Shown piece after piece: positions 59,442-64,000 of a stretch of DNA of 64,000 nt. The translations under genes were made by a program, and so were the position numbers. How positions within the stretch are numbered: position 1 is the stretch's first letter; every line of letters starts with the position of its first letter. The stretch covers positions 2,428,329-2,492,328 of the forward strand of contig NW_006763133.1 in the NCBI RefSeq assembly GCF_000264905.1, in the 5' to 3' direction. Source of the DNA: Stereum hirsutum FP-91666 SS1 (lineage: Eukaryota > Basidiomycota > Agaricomycetes > Russulales > Stereaceae). A model generated the notes under the pieces. The model did no database searches. It was given only the letters and a program-made list of their open reading frames with translations, and was not told where the DNA came from.

Positions 59442-60590
59442 GGTTGGAGGTGGAGAGATGGCCGGCTCGCGATGGCGCGGTACCATGGTTCGGACGATAT
59501 CTGTATCTGTGACAATGCAATCTATGTATTGGTTTTCTAGGTTTTTTTTTTGTCTACGTCTTCGTGCGATTTTTACTCGTGAATGACTATCAGAGCTCTT
59601 CTCATTGGTTTCCTCAGCTTAATCCTAACCAACACCACTTCGTTGGACGACACATAAGTTTATCACAAGTCTACAAAGCTTGACGCTTGAAGGAGAGGGG
59701 AGAGTAAATTCATTCCATTGCACACAACATCCGATTGAGTTCGAATCAATATTTTCCGCTTCTCATTTCATTTCGCTTCGTCACCGCGTTACTTTGTAAG
59801 TACCAAAAAGACAAGGAGAGGGGAAAAGGACAAACAAAAGAGGCGAACAAGCAAGCAAAACAGAACGTTAATACGGGAGCACAAGACCAGAACAGAACGA
59901 ACCATCCGCTCCTTCCGAGTTTGAGTTGAGATTGGAACATTTGAAAAATAGGAAGAGAAAGAGAGAGCGGAAAAGAGATAAGGGAGTATTGAGCGAAAAG
60001 AGAGATGATTAGGATAATAAAGAAGGATATAGGCTAGGAGAAGGGCAGTCGAAACCGAAGGGGGAATAAGAGTGAAAAGGAGTGAAAAAGAGGTGAAGCA
60101 TGGTATGTATATATAGACGTATGGACGGTGTGGCTCGGTGAGAAGGGATGGGTGGGGATTGTGCATTGGATGAACGAACAGGTGTGGAAGGCACTGAGAG
60201 GAGTGGTGCGATTATTACGGGGTAGGTGAAGGGCAGTAAAACAAAAGCAAGAGAAATGAAGAAAAAGAAATAGGAAAAAATGGTGTGTGAGAAGGAAAGT
60301 AGCGGGAGCTTGCAGGATAAATCCAAGTACACGAAAAGTAAGAACGGATATGGAAGGATGCCGAACGCGGGTCGTGGTACATTGACAAAAGAAGAGTTGT
60401 GGACGGCAACAGCGAAAAGAGTAATTACTAGTGATCGAACAAACCGAACCGGATCGAGGCGCGAGAGGATAGCAGCGGCAACAATTACACCAGACAGAGA
60501 GCTTCTACAACAGTAGCGCGATGCGACACGAAACACAGTCCGACGGAACCTGACGAGATCACAAGGCGACCAAGAAACTGACCAAATAGC
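59442..60590. other. Intergenic region between convergent genes, C/T-rich on the minus strand
   Basis: About 1.15 kb. From ~59740 to 60530 the plus strand is strongly A/G-rich, so the transcript from the minus-strand neighbour would have a long C/U-rich 3' UTR. Apparent minus-strand frames are Ser/Phe/Leu/Pro-rich and are not taken as genes. Confidence 0.55.
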
Positions 60591-62580
60591 CTAGTCGAGT
60601 TTTGGCCAACTGCCCTCTTCCTTCCACTTGTCCACGATCTCCCGAAGGTTTTCGGCGGTCATGCTAGGCTGTTTGAGCGTGTAGCCGATGATCTTCCTGA
60701 TTTTGGCATTGGACAAAGCGACGACGTGTTTCGAGAGAGTGAAGGTATCCATGTAAGCGCTGAGGTGAGTGTTCGGACAAGGTGGGTTGGACTTTGTGAT
60801 CATCTCGGCCCACGCGCCTACGTGCGCCTCATTGATGTCTTCGACTGCCTCCTCAAGACGGAACTGTTGCATGCAAATATGAGGGTGACAAGAGTGAGTG
60901 GTGCTCGGCGATGGAAGAAGTCAGGGTAAGATACGTACACGTGCGACAGTGTTCGTCAAGAAATTGTGGTATTCGAAGGTGGTGCCGAACAAGGAGGTCA
61001 TTGTTTCTCCGGCTTTATGCAGTGTTGTTTGATTGTCGTCGACCTACAGCGAGAGAGCTATAGCGAAATACTGGAGACAGAGGATTGGATCCGGACGAGG
61101 GACTTACAATATTGAAGAGAGGAACGACAACTTTCTGGGTTGCTGGTGGCATACCTGTGACTTCTGATACCTTGCTCTTCTCATTGTGGAAATGCACCTC
61201 CTCGCCCGCAACTTTATCCGCTTCTGCGCGCCCCAGAGGTGCCATCCATTGAGCACAAGCCCACAATGCACCAGCGACGTCGTCTGAGTGAATAGTGTTC
61301 ATGGGATTCTTCCCGGGACTCCATCTATGAAGATTGTGAGTACATCCACATGGCCACAACAATGATGCGAGATCTCACAATGACTTCATAGGCTTCTTCA
61401 TATATCCATAGACAGAGGCGACAGTCAAAACGTTCGTCACTGTTAAAGACCATCAAATCATCCATCAGAATTGGCTACATCGAGTTCCAAAAAAAGAATA
61501 AGAACGCACTCAGTCCAGAATCGATATAAGGCCCATAAACAAGTCCCGGCCGAACCACGACCAAGTTCAGCCTTATCAAGATCAAACCATGAATTCCACC
61601 AGTGCGAATATTATTTCCTGTTACTTTAGAAGGAAAAAAAGGAAGGAAGGAGCACTTACCCTCCAACAGCGCCCAAAATCCGCAACGACTCATGCCACCA
61701 GGTCCCCACTACGCCATTGGGCTTCACATCATCCTTCTCTTCGTGAGATCCTTTCTCTGAGCACTCGTAGAATGGTTGTTGCAATCGTACGAACGCCTTG
61801 ATGTTCCTCTTTGCAGCCTCGAGGCCGAGTAGTCGCGTCACATTGCATGTGTGGTTGATATAGATCTAGAAGCGGACATACCGGCACACAATCAAGATGA
61901 GTGCACAGGGCCCGCGGACAAAGAGGAATGAGAACCTACGGCTTCAGGACGATCGACAACGATGTCTCCAGTTAAATCGAAGACATATGTGTAAGGGGCT
62001 TGTCCTTCCGGTGGATCGAACATCCGAGAGACGGTGGCTGAACAGAGTGACGCGTGGTATGAACAAAACGTGCAGAAGGGCAGGAAAAATATATACACCA
62101 GCGCGATCTCAGGCGGAAATCCACGCACCTGGTTGGGTCAGGTTGGCCTGGTGATATTCGACATTAGGCTTTTCGAGCACCTTAGGGAACTCCGAGCCGA
62201 TGTATCTGTGCCGAGGGTTAGGGGACGGAAGTATATGGGGAAAAGGCGCCAAACATACGTCGTAGGTGGATTGACAGAGTATTTGTCGACAATACGAAGG
62301 TTCTATACTCCAATGTTCGCCATCAGCTGATCGCGATAGAGGTCGATGTAGGAGAGCAGATGCTCACGGATACCAGGTCTTCACCCGATGGAGGGGCCAA
62401 GTACGCCGCCAAGGCCCTCGCACAGGTATTGACACCTCCTAGAAGCCATAGACACGAACGAGAGGCGCATCGGGCAAGAAGCGATTGCGATCCGATTTTT
62501 ATTAGATTGAGCGGATGAAGGCGGGTGTGACTGAGGAGAGCGGACGCACCAAATATAATCACGTTCGGCTTTTCTGACAT
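60591..62580 (-). CDS. NAD(P)-binding Rossmann-fold dehydrogenase/epimerase-like protein
   Basis: Exon 1 encodes MSEKPNVIIFG and joins GVNTCARALAAYLAPPSGED, giving a Rossmann glycine region with an atypical G-G-V-N-T-C pattern. Later parts are LRIVDKYSVNPPTTYIGSEF, PKVLEKPNVEYHQANLTQPA, YTYVFDLTGDIVVDRPEA, IYINHTCNVTRLLGLEAAKR, NIKAFVRLQQPFYECS, GTWWHESLRILGAVGG and LNLVVVRPGLVYGPYIDSGL. Then come NPMNTIHSDDVAGALWACAQ and the C-terminal cap ending LREIVDKWKEEGSWPKLD. The order fits the extended short-chain dehydrogenase family (NAD-dependent epimerase/dehydratase). A usual YxxxK catalytic pair is replaced by unusual residues, so activity is uncertain. Function unknown. Confidence 0.82.
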
Positions 62581-63166
62581 AGAAAGGTGCAGACCGGGAT
62601 CGGGATAGAGGGATTTATTGAAGAAGAAGTCAAGGGAAGCGTTGGGGGACGAGAACGAGGGATCGTCGCGAAAAGGGAAAAGGAGATGGACGGAGGAAGG
62701 AGGACGATGGAGGGGGTCTTGTTAGAATCCCGGCGAAAAGCAGTTCTAAGGCAACGGACGTCGGTAGGTCAGCACGTGCGCGCCATGCTCGCCGTTGCAA
62801 ATGCAAAGAGCCTACCGCCAGCGGCCACAGTCGAGGGTGGGACAAAAGGAATACTGGATCAGAAGCTGGCGAGTACGGGGCGAGCCTCAAGCTAAGTAAA
62901 GGTAAGAGAAGAAGGTACGTAAAGAATCTCTGCTCGCTTTGCCCAAGGTCGTCAAGCACCGCTTGTCTGGTGTGACTCGGGCTAATATGGCACATTTACT
63001 CCAGCTATTGCAGTGTGCTTTTCTTTTACACCGCTTCCTGACTTCACATCTCCTGATAGGTGGTGCACCCATCTTTCCAGAATTTTATACACCCTTGCGA
63101 ACGCTCCTCGTATGAATACTATATATACATGCAGCTTCCCCCACCGTCCTCCACACGAGGCTTTGA
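62581..63166. other. Intergenic region, promoter of Rossmann protein gene
   Basis: 586 bp between tandem minus-strand genes. Frames on both strands here are short and compositionally biased. No gene supported. Confidence 0.5.
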
Positions 63167-64000
63167 CTATGATTGTGATTCTGATCGTGCCGTCTCCGGC
63201 CCTTCCAACTTTCCAAAGCGTACTCCTCGCCCCTCTTCCGCCGCTCTCTCGAGATAGGTATATACAGACGAGAAGTCCTTCCGAATAAGCTCCGGGTATC
63301 TCTCCACGGCGTCGACATATATCTTTGTGGCAGCTTCCGCCAATGGCAGCGGGCTTCCGGAAACACTCGACCCATTCGTGGCCAACCCCATATCCTGTGG
63401 AATATTCCCTAGTCAGCCACACGGGAATTGTTTTCCAAGATGGAGTTGAAGAAGATTCGCTTGCCTTGATCATCAAGGCCGTGGCAAAACCACCTTGAGC
63501 AAGTGACATGAGCTGTGTCCAATAATTGGATAACATTTTCGAAAACTCACCTTCGTATTCTCTCTCGCATGGTGGAGACTTGTCCGGAAGCGCGCCCGCG
63601 ACTGGATTGTTCACAGAGGATGACCAACATGCGCCCGTAGAGCTGTTGATCACTCCCGCGAGGATGGCTGGATTGAGTCCGAGTCGCTGTCCTAGGAGCA
63701 TGGCTTCTGAGACCACAATCTGCTCTACTCCGAGGACGAGATTATTGCATATTTTGGCCGCGAGGCCCGAGCCAGAAGGTCCACAGTGGAAGATATTCTT
63801 TCCCATGCGGGTGAGGAATGGGTGCGCGAGGTCGAATCCGGTCACCGTCCCCCCGACAAGGAACGAAAGCGTACGCGCTTTTGCCCCTGTCACGCCTACC
63901 GTGTAGTTCAGCACCAGCTCCGAAGGACACTATGTTCAGCTTACCGCCGGATACAGGAGCGTCTACCATTTCGGCACCCAGCGAGATGACATCGGAAGCA
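63167..64000 (-). CDS. 3-hydroxyisobutyrate dehydrogenase (5' partial)
   Basis: The window ends inside this gene, so its N-terminal NAD-binding domain is missing. Visible from the edge: DVISLGAEMVDAPVSGG spliced to VTGAKARTLSFLVGGT, the substrate-binding motif. Then GFDLAHPFLTRMGKNIFHCG and PSGSGLAAKICNNLVLGVEQ, with the catalytic Lys in KICNN. Next come IVVSEAMLLGQRLGLNPAIL, VINSSTGACWSSSVNNPV and GGFATALMIKD joined to MGLATNGSSVSGSPLPLAEA. The end KDFSSVYTYLERAAEEGRGV carries a tail of about 25 residues beyond the usual YxYL end. It oxidises 3-hydroxyisobutyrate in mitochondrial valine catabolism. The extra tail could be real or hide a missed intron. Confidence 0.9.

Noticed and set aside
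60009..60536. 175-codon hydrophobic minus-strand frame
   Set aside because: Produced by long pyrimidine-rich sequence giving Phe/Leu/Ser/Pro runs; several overlapping frames look equally good.
1..64000. Transposons, tRNA or rRNA genes, CRISPR arrays or a secondary-metabolite cluster
   Set aside because: No reverse transcriptase, transposase, integrase, terminal repeats, credible tRNA B-box pair or PKS/NRPS/terpene synthase motif was seen. A computational scan (tRNAscan, RepeatMasker) would be needed to exclude small RNA genes fully.

Overview
This is nuclear DNA of a filamentous basidiomycete, most likely an Agaricomycete. Genes are dense and on both strands, with many short (about 50-90 nt) GT-AG introns. 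One gene belongs to the basidiomycete-expanded DUF6535 family, and the gene content (Argonaute, Zn2Cys6 factor, QCR10, TFB3, SSF1, YPT1) is fungal. I saw no transposon, tRNA, rRNA or CRISPR array. Most genes are split into many exons, so each CDS below is given as a start-to-stop span including introns; exon junctions were worked out by eye from splice sites and family conservation.

Left part (1-24 kb): the 3' end of a membrane-protein gene, an MFS transporter (-), a Pro/Ser-rich hypothetical (+), a peroxisomal long-chain acyl-CoA ligase ending in SKL (-), a penta-EF-hand protein (-), a HAD-like protein ending in SKL (+), QCR10 (-), NOP16 (+), a Zn2Cys6 transcription factor (+), a small zinc-ribbon protein (+), YPT1/Rab1 (-) and a membrane-anchored aspartic protease (+).

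Middle part (25-45 kb): a full Argonaute (+), a WD40 protein (+), a nitronate monooxygenase ending in AKL (-), holocytochrome c synthase (+), the Brix protein SSF1/PPAN (-), a DUF6535 membrane protein with an apparent frame break (-), the PKA catalytic subunit (-) and a cytochrome b561 protein (+).

Right part (45-64 kb): the large Arf-GEF GEA/GBF1 (-), proteasome subunit alpha4 PRE6 (-), a recent tandem duplication of about 1.35 kb in which each copy encodes a 54-residue secreted six-cysteine knottin-like peptide (+), TFB3/MAT1 (-), a LigB-type extradiol dioxygenase (+), a Rossmann-fold dehydrogenase/epimerase-like protein (-) and the 3' part of 3-hydroxyisobutyrate dehydrogenase (-).

The genes do not form one pathway. 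Themes that recur are peroxisomal lipid and nitro-compound metabolism (three proteins with PTS1 tails), mitochondrial respiration (QCR10, cytochrome c haem lyase, HIBADH), secretory traffic (YPT1 and GEA), and several head-to-head gene pairs sharing short promoters. The most novel-looking items are the duplicated cystine-knot mini-proteins and a set of micro-exons of 8-18 nt, one of which supplies the fourth catalytic residue of the Argonaute.
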